This document shows, piece by piece, positions 40,782 to 48,843 of a DNA stretch of 64,000 nt (its first letter is position 1; each line of letters opens with the position of its first letter). Position numbers and translations under genes: made by a program. A model generated the notes under the pieces. That model ran no database searches and was not told the origin of the DNA. It saw only the letters and a list, made by a program, of their open reading frames with translations. The DNA is from Thiothrix fructosivorans (GTDB lineage: Bacteria; Pseudomonadota; Gammaproteobacteria; Thiotrichales; Thiotrichaceae): NCBI RefSeq assembly GCF_017349355.1, contig NZ_JAFMPM010000008.1:372001-436000 (forward strand). The letters are read 5' to 3'.

Positions 40782-41696
40782 ATGGATTATCTGGCGTTAG
40801 CACAGCAGGGAAAAAATCAATGGTGGCGTTATGTGCTGGGGTTTTTCCTCATTCTATTGGCGTGGCAGGGCATTGGTTTGATGCCGTTGTTTGCGATGGG
40901 GTATTGGGCAGAAGTCGATGGCGATGTGGCGACGCGCTTTAATTGGGATACGTTTATGCTGGAAGGCATTTCGCCTGCCTTGACGTTTGTGGACATGATG
41001 GCGATGTTCATTTTCCTGATGTTAGGGGTTTGGTTGGTGGTGCGGTTTCTGCATAAACGCCCGTTTTTGTCGTTGATTACGCCGTTGCAGCGCATTAGTT
41101 GGATGCGGGTGTTGCAGGGCGCGGTGGTGTTTGCAGCGATTTATTTGAGCGTGACGGTATTGGGTGAATGGTTGTTGCCGACTCCGGCGGGTGAGATGGA
41201 ATATGTGTTTGATGCACAGGCATTTCTGCTGTTTTTGCCGCTGGCGTTATTGCTGATCCCGATTCAAACTTCGGCGGAGGAGTTGTTGTTTCGCGGCTAT
41301 GTGTTGCAGGGCTTGGGTTTGGTGCTGCACCGTTGGGCGGCGGTACTGGTGAGTGCTTTGCTGTTTGCATTGCCGCATTTGTTGAACCCTGAAGTGTATG
41401 GCGCGAATTTGTGGATTGCGGTGTTGCCCTATTTGACGACGGGCTTATTGTTGGCGTTGCTTACGGTGCGGGATGGTACGTTGGAATTGGCGATGGGTGT
41501 CCATGCGATTAATAATCTCTTTGCGTTTTTGTTTGTGACAACGCCGCCTTACGATACTTTTCCAGCGTTATTTGTGTATCACGGTGAGCTGTTTACGTGG
41601 GAAACAGTGGCGAGTGAGGCGTTAATTGCAGTGTTGTTTTATTGGGTGATTTTCCGATTTTTTGCGCGTCCCGAAGCGCTGAAGGTTGCGCCATGA
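40782..41696 (+). CDS. CPBP family intramembrane glutamic endopeptidase
   Basis: 304 residues with about eight hydrophobic segments. The Abi/CPBP motifs are present: EELLFRGYVLQGL (EExxxR), a later ALPHLLNP with the conserved His, and GVHAINNLFAF. Members are Rce1-like membrane proteases. It starts 15 bp after the oxidoreductase stop and overlaps the GNAT gene by 4 bp. Confidence 0.9.
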   Translation: MDYLALAQQGKNQWWRYVLGFFLILLAWQGIGLMPLFAMGYWAEVDGDVATRFNWDTFMLEGISPALTFVDMMAMFIFLMLGVWLVVRFLHKRPFLSLITPLQRISWMRVLQGAVVFAAIYLSVTVLGEWLLPTPAGEMEYVFDAQAFLLFLPLALLLIPIQTSAEELLFRGYVLQGLGLVLHRWAAVLVSALLFALPHLLNPEVYGANLWIAVLPYLTTGLLLALLTVRDGTLELAMGVHAINNLFAFLFVTTPPYDTFPALFVYHGELFTWETVASEALIAVLFYWVIFRFFARPEALKVAP

Positions 41697-42115
41697 TCAA
41701 AGTTACGCCGCAGGTGGATTATGCGTTTGCGCTGAAATTGTCGCGTAGCAATATGGCGGCGTATTACGACAAACACGGTTTCGTGTGGGATGACGCGTAT
41801 TTCGCACGCTTTTGGGAAGCGTCGGAAAATTTCGGGCTGTATCAGGATGAGCGTTGTATCGGGGTGGTGCGAATCAGGGGTGAGGAGGATGCGCTGCATT
41901 TGGCTGATTTGCATATTGTGCCGGAGTGTCAGGGGGCGGGTCTGGGGGGGGAGGCGTTGCGCTATATGATGCAGCTTGCGAAGGTGCGCCGTAAGCCGTT
42001 GATGCGCTTGGCGGTGTTTGGGGATAATCCGGCGCGGCGTTTTTATGAGCGGCATGGGTTTGAGGTGGTCAAGCAGGAGGGGGCGTTGTGGAAGATGGCT
42101 TGTGTGTTGAGTTAA
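41693..42115 (+). CDS. GNAT family N-acetyltransferase
   Basis: 140 residues from ATG 41693 (ATGA overlap with the CPBP gene). It has the acetyl-CoA-binding pattern LADLHIVPECQGAGLGGEALRYMM and the C-terminal DNPARRFYERHGFEVV motif. The substrate is unknown. Confidence 0.88.
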   Translation: MIKVTPQVDYAFALKLSRSNMAAYYDKHGFVWDDAYFARFWEASENFGLYQDERCIGVVRIRGEEDALHLADLHIVPECQGAGLGGEALRYMMQLAKVRRKPLMRLAVFGDNPARRFYERHGFEVVKQEGALWKMACVLS

Positions 42116-42194
42116 ATATTGTAGCCATTAGCCACCTGCGCTATGCTGGCTCTATTATTACTAGGTGTTACCTTTTAACACTGGAGAAAGCAAG

Positions 42195-42470
42195 ATGGCA
42201 ACTACCTCTGTGAAGTTGAGCGATGACATGAGCACCCGGCTGCGGCACGTTGCCGAGAGCAAACGGCGTACCCCCCATTGGGTGATGGTGGAAGCCATCA
42301 ACCGCTACATTGAGCAGGAAGAACGCAAAGCCTCCTTTTACGCGGATGCGCTGACTTCTTGGAATGAGTACCAGCAAGACGGCTTGCACGTCACTTGGAA
42401 CGAGGCGAAAAGCTGGATCAGCACATGGGGAATCGCCGCCGAGAAGGAAGCGCCTAAGTGCCACAAATAA
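42195..42470 (+). CDS. Ribbon-helix-helix antitoxin (ParD/CopG-like)
   Basis: 91 residues from ATG 42195, with GGAGA nine bases upstream. The N-terminus has the RHH DNA-binding pattern (TTSVKLSDDMSTRLRHVAE), followed by a charged tail that should wrap the toxin. It overlaps the toxin gene by 13 bp. RHH antitoxins repress their own operon. Confidence 0.85.
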   Translation: MATTSVKLSDDMSTRLRHVAESKRRTPHWVMVEAINRYIEQEERKASFYADALTSWNEYQQDGLHVTWNEAKSWISTWGIAAEKEAPKCHK

Positions 42471-42781
42471 GCATCACTCGCCGCGCTTGGAACGACTTTA
42501 TCCGGCTGCGGGCATTCATCGAAGAAAAGAATCCACGCGCTGCGCAACGTGCGGCGGAACGCATCACCATCGCTATTGACCAGCTTGCGGCATTTCCGCT
42601 GTTGGGTCGTCCTTGCCCAGAAGAACACTTACCCGCTGATTTTCGAGAGCTGCTTATCGGCTTTGGCAATGATGGCTATGTTGCTTTATATCGGGTAGAG
42701 GCGGCGGCGGATACCGTCACCATCGTGGCAATGAGGCATCAGCGCGAGGCGGGATTTGAGGGGCAGGGTGGGGAGGTTTAG
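42458..42781 (+). CDS. RelE/ParE-family toxin
   Basis: 107 residues, starting at GTG 42458 inside the end of the antitoxin gene. The ParE/RelE plasmid-stabilisation pattern is visible: ISITRRAWNDFIRLRAFIEE, AAERITIAIDQLAAFPLLGRP, and DGYVALYRVE followed by IVAMRHQRE. ParE members poison gyrase and RelE members cut mRNA; the sequence does not settle which. Confidence 0.85.
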   Translation: MPQISITRRAWNDFIRLRAFIEEKNPRAAQRAAERITIAIDQLAAFPLLGRPCPEEHLPADFRELLIGFGNDGYVALYRVEAAADTVTIVAMRHQREAGFEGQGGEV

Positions 42782-42889
42782 CTGCGGAACAGGAGTCGGT
42801 AACATTAGCCGAAATTCAAGCGGTTTAACGTCAAATCGAAGACGATAACTGTCTCCGCGCCCGTCGTCGATGTCAGTTAGACTTTAATA

Positions 42890-43066
42890 TCAAGCGCACT
42901 TTTTTATCATTACAGCTTTGCGAGGAGAAAAAGACACTTGTTTGCGCTTTGATTTTTCTTGTCTTTTTTTAATATCTTCAAATATCGCATCTAAATCGTG
43001 GTTAAACTGCGCTGCATACTGATTGCGCAACTCGCGTGTCTCTTTGATGATTGGGTCTTGCCACAT
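42890..43066 (-). CDS. Small antitoxin-like protein next to a broken PIN toxin
   Basis: 58 residues from ATG 43066, with GGAGG seven bases upstream. It is charged and helical (MWQDPIIKETRELRNQYAAQ ... IFEDIKKRQ), then a basic tail. Its start lies 2 bp after the stop of the PIN remnant. The pairing suggests a PIN-toxin partner. A protein of similar type occurs at 55722-56003 (PIVEDINKIRRENAAKLN). Confidence 0.65.
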   Translation of the reverse strand: MWQDPIIKETRELRNQYAAQFNHDLDAIFEDIKKRQEKSKRKQVSFSPRKAVMIKKCA

Positions 43067-43504
43067 AATTAACCCTCCATGAGTTCTTGTGGTGTGCAAA
43101 TAATGGGTGGTTCATAGCCGTGAAGAGCCGTGAAGACGGCAAACCGCTTCTACTTTGGGGCGCATCACTGCATTGGCTATGTGTGCGCAGTTCCATGTTA
43201 GCAGGTAGTCCATTGCGTTCACGGTGGCTACGGCAATGTGATACGCATCAATCTCAGCTTTTTCAGGTAGTGAACCTTCTTTGATCAAAGCGCGTGCCAG
43301 TTCTCATGCTTCGATAGGTACATCAAGTGCATCAATGCCATCCAGTGCGGCAAGCCGACGGGCAGCAGCTTCTGGATGCCCTTGGGATGATTCAGCGATG
43401 ACGAATTCTGAAATATAAAGCTCAAAGTCGGGCTTACGATTTTCCCACCACTCGATGGTCGTGTTTTGGTTCGCCATTGCCCGTATGTCATTGCTTGGTC
43501 TGGC

Positions 43505-45144
43505 GTAATTGATCACATCCCCACCCCTTGCGGTAAAGCGGGCAGGGCAAAGCCAGCGCGGGCAGCGGTAATAACACTGGCAAGATAAGCCAAGGCAGAC
43601 TGTCCACGTTTGCGGCAAGTACCGATGATGCTGGCCAGCATGGCAAACGCACGGCTCCCCGTAGCACTCTTTGTGCCATGGTTGGTTTTGCGCAGGATCA
43701 CCCAATGGCGCAACGCCCGCTCAGCCTCATTATTGGTCAAGGGAAGCCACGGGTGGTCAAGGATTCGGAAAATGGCATCCCAATCATTGATGAACTCTTT
43801 CGCCAGTGCCGCCGTCTTGTCATGGGCAGATACGGCATGGATCAAGCATAATGCCCTGAATTCCAGGAGTTTTGCCTGATGGCGTTGACGGATCACGTCG
43901 GTTTGCGTCCCCACCGTGCCGCCTGCTGCCCGCCAAGCGTAAATGTCGTCCTGTAATACCCTCAGCCAAGCGAGGGTGAAGTTGCCAAACGTCCGCCCGT
44001 CTTTGTCCAGTGATTCTGCCAGCCCACGGGCTTTGCGGATCAGGTGCGCCCAGCAACGCAAGCGTTTGGGGTGGTGGCGGTAAGCGGCATAGCCATCACT
44101 CATCAGCCAGCCCCCAAAGTGGGGGCTAATCACGTTGTCGAGCATTTCAATGGTGCGCTGCCCTACGTAGAAACAAACGCTGAGGGTGGTGACGAATGTC
44201 CATAGCCACAGGGCTTCGCCACGCTCTTTCCAAGAGGTTTCATCAATATACAGCACCCCGCCGTCAGCGGTGGCTTCTGCCAACAGCCCTTCCACCAAGG
44301 CATCTTCCAATGGAGAAGCACTCGCGGCTGCTTCCTCAAAACATTGCTGCAACACCCCGACACTTAGGGGAATGCCCAACACCTCCCGCAACAGTTCTTG
44401 TGTGCCACGCAGTGACAAGCGTGAGCGCAGCCGTAGGTGGACAATAAGTGCCGCCAGATTGCCCCCAATCAGCCGCCACTCGCCCACATCAACCTCCGGG
44501 TATAACGGGTCGGGAGCTTGGCGATGCGGGATATGGCGGCTCACATGACCGCAGGTGCATACGCTATCGTGAAGGTGGTGGCGGGTGGTGATGACGGTCA
44601 GTCCGGGGTTCCCATCCGTGCCAAACTGGATGTCCACACTGTCATAGGCGGTATAAATACGGGAGACAGCCGCATCCAGGGACCTGCCACAGGCTTCACA
44701 TCGGCTGGGGTAATGGTGTTCGTCTGCATTGATGGGCGGATGCCATACCCGACCATAACCCGGTGCGCCGGGTTGTTTACCCGCTTTGCGTTTGGCTGGT
44801 TGGGCTGGCTTTGTGCCCGCCACAGCTTCTGGTTCCGGGGTTGGCTTTCCTCTGGCTGCACCCACCCCTTCTGTTTCGGGCAAAGCCACCGTTTTGGGTG
44901 ACGTTTCCCACGGGAAACCGCTGCTGGGTGGTTTGGAGGAGTTGTTGGAGTTTTGGTTGATCTGTTCCCGCGCTTCTTTCAGGTCATGCAACAACTTGGT
45001 CGACAGGTGCAGCAGTTCCTCCGGCGTGAGCTTGGCAAGGTACTGGCTGTTAAGCTGTTTGAGGCTGTGGTCTTTCAGTTGTTGGGTCATCGGGGGAGTG
45101 TCGCAAATTTAGTGCGTTTGGGTAAGGGGGGACTGTTCAGTTAC
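43505..45144 (-). mobile_element. IS66-type insertion sequence copy A, 1,640 bp
   Basis: The ends begin GTAATTGATCACATCCCC (43505 inward) and GTAACTGAACAGTCCCCC (45144 inward), imperfect inverted repeats with the GTAA terminus of the IS66 family. GGTCTGGC flanks it on both sides (43497-43504, 45145-45152), a perfect 8-bp target duplication. It interrupts the PIN gene. It has the same length as copy B at 46248, and the transposases are identical. Confidence 0.95.
43513..45090 (-). CDS. IS66-family transposase (copy A)
   Basis: 525 residues. It has an N-terminal helical part, SSKPPSSGFPWE, zinc ligands (CEACGRS ... CTCGH), and the DDE domain with YIDETSWKERG, WLMSDGYAAYRHH and LPLTNNEAERALRHW. 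All catalytic residues are present. It is a different lineage from the transposase at 31555 and identical to copy B. No tnpA/tnpB genes accompany it. Confidence 0.94.
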   Translation of the reverse strand: MTQQLKDHSLKQLNSQYLAKLTPEELLHLSTKLLHDLKEAREQINQNSNNSSKPPSSGFPWETSPKTVALPETEGVGAARGKPTPEPEAVAGTKPAQPAKRKAGKQPGAPGYGRVWHPPINADEHHYPSRCEACGRSLDAAVSRIYTAYDSVDIQFGTDGNPGLTVITTRHHLHDSVCTCGHVSRHIPHRQAPDPLYPEVDVGEWRLIGGNLAALIVHLRLRSRLSLRGTQELLREVLGIPLSVGVLQQCFEEAAASASPLEDALVEGLLAEATADGGVLYIDETSWKERGEALWLWTFVTTLSVCFYVGQRTIEMLDNVISPHFGGWLMSDGYAAYRHHPKRLRCWAHLIRKARGLAESLDKDGRTFGNFTLAWLRVLQDDIYAWRAAGGTVGTQTDVIRQRHQAKLLEFRALCLIHAVSAHDKTAALAKEFINDWDAIFRILDHPWLPLTNNEAERALRHWVILRKTNHGTKSATGSRAFAMLASIIGTCRKRGQSALAYLASVITAARAGFALPALPQGVGM

Positions 45145-45185
45145 GGTCTGGCAGTGAGATAACTGGGGCGCTCGGCTTTATCAAT

Positions 45186-45509
45186 TTATGCAACCCCTGC
45201 TATTTTAGCAATCGTCGTAACAAGACCACTAAGCGCCGTTGAGAACTTCACAACTTCGGTGAAATTATCCCATGAAAGTTTTTTATTCTCAAGATTTTGT
45301 TTATCTGATGGCTTTTGTGATTCAAAGGAAAAATCAGCTAAATTTGTAATTGCTTTGTTTTTTTGCTGATTGGTTAGCTCAAGGTCATTATCAATAATGA
45401 CCTTGAGTTTATTAACCATTATTGCTATGGAATCTATCTCGTTAATTGAGTTGAACTCATTTACAATTTGCTTGTGTATTATTGAGTTATGATTGTTAAT
45501 GGTCGCCAT
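45186..45509 (-). CDS. Hypothetical protein in low-GC pair
   Basis: 107 residues, Asn/Ile/Lys-rich, mostly helical, with a weakly hydrophobic C-terminal helix (FSTALSGLVTTIAKIAGVA). Its ATG overlaps the stop of the upstream DUF6232-like gene (TAATG), and GGAGAT is its ribosome site. The low GC compared with the neighbours suggests transfer. No family is recognised. Confidence 0.6.
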   Translation of the reverse strand: MATINNHNSIIHKQIVNEFNSINEIDSIAIMVNKLKVIIDNDLELTNQQKNKAITNLADFSFESQKPSDKQNLENKKLSWDNFTEVVKFSTALSGLVTTIAKIAGVA

Positions 45510-46123
45510 TATCTTATCTCCTGTATTTGCTGCTCATATATTTTTGATCCTATATTATTGACAGTGGCATCTCCGTTAACTTTAATCGCGTTTATATTAA
45601 ACACAACCTGATCGGTTCTGGGTGTTATCATAGCTTGTTTTATTGCTTGTGCAGCCTCTGTTACTGATTGTTTGTCAAAAGAATGAAAGGTTGGGAAAGA
45701 TGCTGAGTTTGTTTCTATTGTGAGTGAATAAGCTTTTGGTGGATCTCTCAATAAATCATTCCATATTGTAAGTTCTCTTATGTATTTTGTATTTTCTTTA
45801 TTCCATTCATTCATTTTTGAAGAGTGAATTGCTAAAGGTATAAGTCCTCCTAATACAGAAAAAATTACAAGTAAAGCATTATTTGCAATTAATGATAATA
45901 TAAAAGAAATAACCATTAAAAGCATAAACCAATAACTATTATTTTGCATTTCTGGTCTTTTTTTATCAAAGACTGGGGCTGATCCTGTTGGAGGAAATGT
46001 TTTTTCACCCACTGATATTCCGACAATATTTCTGATTTGCCAGACATAATCACCACTTTCAATTAAAACGGGTCCAACAGTAATGGTTTGTGCTTCAGAC
46101 GGTATATATTGAGAGTAGTTCAT
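45509..46123 (-). CDS. DUF6232-like membrane protein
   Basis: 204 residues. The N-terminal beta domain has YVWQIRNIVGISVGEK, close to the pattern of DUF6232 proteins. Two hydrophobic segments (YWFMLLMVISFILSLI and ALLVIFSVLGGLIPLAI) follow, then a soluble C-terminal part. AAGGA precedes the ATG. The function is unknown. Base composition is AT-rich, as in its partner gene, and the pair lies between two IS copies. Confidence 0.65.
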   Translation of the reverse strand: MNYSQYIPSEAQTITVGPVLIESGDYVWQIRNIVGISVGEKTFPPTGSAPVFDKKRPEMQNNSYWFMLLMVISFILSLIANNALLVIFSVLGGLIPLAIHSSKMNEWNKENTKYIRELTIWNDLLRDPPKAYSLTIETNSASFPTFHSFDKQSVTEAAQAIKQAMITPRTDQVVFNINAIKVNGDATVNNIGSKIYEQQIQEIR

Positions 46124-46247
46124 GAATATATCCTTATCATAGAGGGAACTTAATAGTCTATTAAACAGTGTTAGTGTTTAGGAATATCGAGCCTACACCC
46201 TGCGATTAATTTGCGAGTGCATACAGTCTGTTTGGTCGCCAAATTTT

Positions 46248-47887
46248 GTAATTGATCACATCCCCACCCCTTGCGGTAAAGCGGGCAGGGCAAAGCCAGC
46301 GCGGGCAGCGGTAATAACACTGGCAAGATAAGCCAAGGCAGACTGTCCACGTTTGCGGCAAGTACCGATGATGCTGGCCAGCATGGCAAACGCACGGCTC
46401 CCCGTAGCACTCTTTGTGCCATGGTTGGTTTTGCGCAGGATCACCCAATGGCGCAACGCCCGCTCAGCCTCATTATTGGTCAAGGGAAGCCACGGGTGGT
46501 CAAGGATTCGGAAAATGGCATCCCAATCATTGATGAACTCTTTCGCCAGTGCCGCCGTCTTGTCATGGGCAGATACGGCATGGATCAAGCATAATGCCCT
46601 GAATTCCAGGAGTTTTGCCTGATGGCGTTGACGGATCACGTCGGTTTGCGTCCCCACCGTGCCGCCTGCTGCCCGCCAAGCGTAAATGTCGTCCTGTAAT
46701 ACCCTCAGCCAAGCGAGGGTGAAGTTGCCAAACGTCCGCCCGTCTTTGTCCAGTGATTCTGCCAGCCCACGGGCTTTGCGGATCAGGTGCGCCCAGCAAC
46801 GCAAGCGTTTGGGGTGGTGGCGGTAAGCGGCATAGCCATCACTCATCAGCCAGCCCCCAAAGTGGGGGCTAATCACGTTGTCGAGCATTTCAATGGTGCG
46901 CTGCCCTACGTAGAAACAAACGCTGAGGGTGGTGACGAATGTCCATAGCCACAGGGCTTCGCCACGCTCTTTCCAAGAGGTTTCATCAATATACAGCACC
47001 CCGCCGTCAGCGGTGGCTTCTGCCAACAGCCCTTCCACCAAGGCATCTTCCAATGGAGAAGCACTCGCGGCTGCTTCCTCAAAACATTGCTGCAACACCC
47101 CGACACTTAGGGGAATGCCCAACACCTCCCGCAACAGTTCTTGTGTGCCACGCAGTGACAAGCGTGAGCGCAGCCGTAGGTGGACAATAAGTGCCGCCAG
47201 ATTGCCCCCAATCAGCCGCCACTCGCCCACATCAACCTCCGGGTATAACGGGTCGGGAGCTTGGCGATGCGGGATATGGCGGCTCACATGACCGCAGGTG
47301 CATACGCTATCGTGAAGGTGGTGGCGGGTGGTGATGACGGTCAGTCCGGGGTTCCCATCCGTGCCAAACTGGATGTCCACACTGTCATAGGCGGTATAAA
47401 TACGGGAGACAGCCGCATCCAGGGACCTGCCACAGGCTTCACATCGGCTGGGGTAATGGTGTTCGTCTGCATTGATGGGCGGATGCCATACCCGACCATA
47501 ACCCGGTGCGCCGGGTTGTTTACCCGCTTTGCGTTTGGCTGGTTGGGCTGGCTTTGTGCCCGCCACAGCTTCTGGTTCCGGGGTTGGCTTTCCTCTGGCT
47601 GCACCCACCCCTTCTGTTTCGGGCAAAGCCACCGTTTTGGGTGACGTTTCCCACGGGAAACCGCTGCTGGGTGGTTTGGAGGAGTTGTTGGAGTTTTGGT
47701 TGATCTGTTCCCGCGCTTCTTTCAGGTCATGCAACAACTTGGTCGACAGGTGCAGCAGTTCCTCCGGCGTGAGCTTGGCAAGGTACTGGCTGTTAAGCTG
47801 TTTGAGGCTGTGGTCTTTCAGTTGTTGGGTCATCGGGGGAGTGTCGCAAATTTAGTGCGTTTGGGTAAGGGGGGACTGTTCAGTTAC
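46248..47887 (-). mobile_element. IS66-type insertion sequence copy B, 1,640 bp
   Basis: The ends are the same as copy A (GTAATTGATCACATCCCC at 46248; GTTCAGTTAC ending 47887). CAAATTTT is on both sides (46240-46247 and 47888-47895), a perfect 8-bp duplication different from that of copy A. The copies are therefore separate insertions, not the arms of one composite transposon. Identity to copy A implies recent transposition. Confidence 0.95.
46256..47833 (-). CDS. IS66-family transposase (copy B)
   Basis: 525 residues, identical to the transposase of copy A, with the same DDE landmarks (YIDETSWK, MSDGYAAY, LTNNEAERAL). Intact, so probably functional. Confidence 0.94.
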   Translation of the reverse strand: MTQQLKDHSLKQLNSQYLAKLTPEELLHLSTKLLHDLKEAREQINQNSNNSSKPPSSGFPWETSPKTVALPETEGVGAARGKPTPEPEAVAGTKPAQPAKRKAGKQPGAPGYGRVWHPPINADEHHYPSRCEACGRSLDAAVSRIYTAYDSVDIQFGTDGNPGLTVITTRHHLHDSVCTCGHVSRHIPHRQAPDPLYPEVDVGEWRLIGGNLAALIVHLRLRSRLSLRGTQELLREVLGIPLSVGVLQQCFEEAAASASPLEDALVEGLLAEATADGGVLYIDETSWKERGEALWLWTFVTTLSVCFYVGQRTIEMLDNVISPHFGGWLMSDGYAAYRHHPKRLRCWAHLIRKARGLAESLDKDGRTFGNFTLAWLRVLQDDIYAWRAAGGTVGTQTDVIRQRHQAKLLEFRALCLIHAVSAHDKTAALAKEFINDWDAIFRILDHPWLPLTNNEAERALRHWVILRKTNHGTKSATGSRAFAMLASIIGTCRKRGQSALAYLASVITAARAGFALPALPQGVGM

Positions 47888-48050
47888 CAAATTTTTAGCA
47901 TGGTCTGAAATTGTCATAGCCTTCACTCCTTTAAAAAAAGTCCCTAATGAACCCAATTTTAACAAACCTCGTGTAGCCAAAAAGTGATCACTATCACAAG
48001 AATCATTTTGAGTGCCTAAAAATCGTCAAAAGTATCAAACATCCACGTTT

Positions 48051-48123
48051 GTAGGTCGGACTTTAGTCCGACAATTAGGGAAGGCAGGCTATTGTGGGAA
48101 TGTCGGACTAAAGTCCGACCTAC
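48051..48123. repeat. Paired palindromic repeat (REP-like)
   Basis: The arm GTAGGTCGGACTTTAGTCC (48051 on) returns inverted, ending 48123 (GGACTAAAGTCCGACCTAC). Each arm also contains its own palindrome (GTCGGACT-TT-AGTCCGAC). It fills much of the 308 bp between IS copy B and the Nudix gene. The rest of that gap shows no ORF apart from the broken frame starting at 47917. Confidence 0.75.
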
Positions 48124-48195
48124 GCCGAGCCGCAAATTGCAATTCCATCCCTCACGTTGCACACTGCGGCTTCCATAACCCACCATCAAGACCCC

Positions 48196-48777
48196 ATGAA
48201 ATTCGACATCCTCTCCCAACAAAATCTGTACCAAGGCTTTTTCCGCGTGGATGCCTACGAATTCCGCCACGAGCTGTTTGCAGGCGGTTGGTCGGGGACG
48301 GTCAGGCGGGAAATTTTCGAGCGCCGCAATGCCGTTGCCGTGCTACTACACGATCCCGTCGCTGATACGCTGTTGGTGATTGAACAATTCCGCCCCGGTG
48401 CTGCCTTGCGGGATGCACAAGGTGCGTGGATGGTCGAAATCGTCGCAGGCATCGTCGAAGATGGCGAAAGCAACGCCGACGTAGCACGCCGCGAAGCCCA
48501 AGAAGAAGCTGGTTGCACCCTCGACACGCTGGAACACATTATCGACTTCTACCCCAGTGCAGGCGGTTCTACCGAAATCGTCAGCCTGTATTACGCCCCG
48601 GTCGATTTATCCGCCGTACCCACCGGCATCCACGGCTTGCCCGAAGAACACGAAGACATTCGCGTATCCGTCATCCCGCGCCACACCGCGCTGGCATGGC
48701 TCAAAGCCGGTAAAATCCAAGCATCCTTAGCCATTATTGCCCTGCAATGGCTGGCGTTAGAAAAACCACCCCGTTAA
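48196..48777 (+). CDS. nudF: ADP-ribose pyrophosphatase (Nudix hydrolase)
   Basis: 193 residues from ATG 48196. The Nudix box is complete: GIVEDGESNADVARREAQEE then AGC. N-terminal RREIFERRNAVAVLLHD and FYPSAGGSTEIVSLYYAPV after the box are typical of the NudF/TrgB group. It cleaves ADP-ribose to AMP and ribose-5-phosphate. The choice of ADP-ribose over other NDP-sugars is by family resemblance. Confidence 0.9.
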   Translation: MKFDILSQQNLYQGFFRVDAYEFRHELFAGGWSGTVRREIFERRNAVAVLLHDPVADTLLVIEQFRPGAALRDAQGAWMVEIVAGIVEDGESNADVARREAQEEAGCTLDTLEHIIDFYPSAGGSTEIVSLYYAPVDLSAVPTGIHGLPEEHEDIRVSVIPRHTALAWLKAGKIQASLAIIALQWLALEKPPR

Positions 48778-48843
48778 TGCGCTTGTTGGCGCGATTGATT
48801 CTATGCAAAAATGAAGTACTACTTCAGATTTGCAGGGTGCGTC

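Larger units (their letters stand above)
43069..45168 (-). pseudogene. PIN-domain toxin gene, disrupted
   Basis: Pieces at 43069-43504 and 45145-~45168 together encode a PIN protein: PSYLTARPSND near the N-terminus, ELYISEFVIAES, EIDAYHIAVA and a C-terminus PPIICTPQELMEG. It is broken by an IS66-type element (8-bp duplication GGTCTGGC), an in-frame TGA after DVPIEA (near 43303), and a 10-bp tandem duplication (TCTTCACGGC twice near 43125) that shifts the frame. The first ~8 residues are missing, replaced by the DUF6232-like block. It cannot make an active nuclease. Confidence 0.85.
46171..47917 (-). pseudogene. Short reading frame interrupted by IS copy B
   Basis: Removing the IS (46248-47887) and one copy of the 8-bp duplication joins an ATG at 47917 (AAAGGAG nearby) to a frame ending TAA at 46171. 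It reads MTISDHAKNLATKQ then 18 more codons. It would lie directly upstream of the DUF6232-like gene on the same strand. The protein is too short to assign; it may be a leader or a fragment of something longer. Confidence 0.4.

Noticed and set aside
43497-47895. Composite transposon made of the two IS66-type copies
   Set aside because: Each copy has its own 8-bp target duplication, so they inserted separately.
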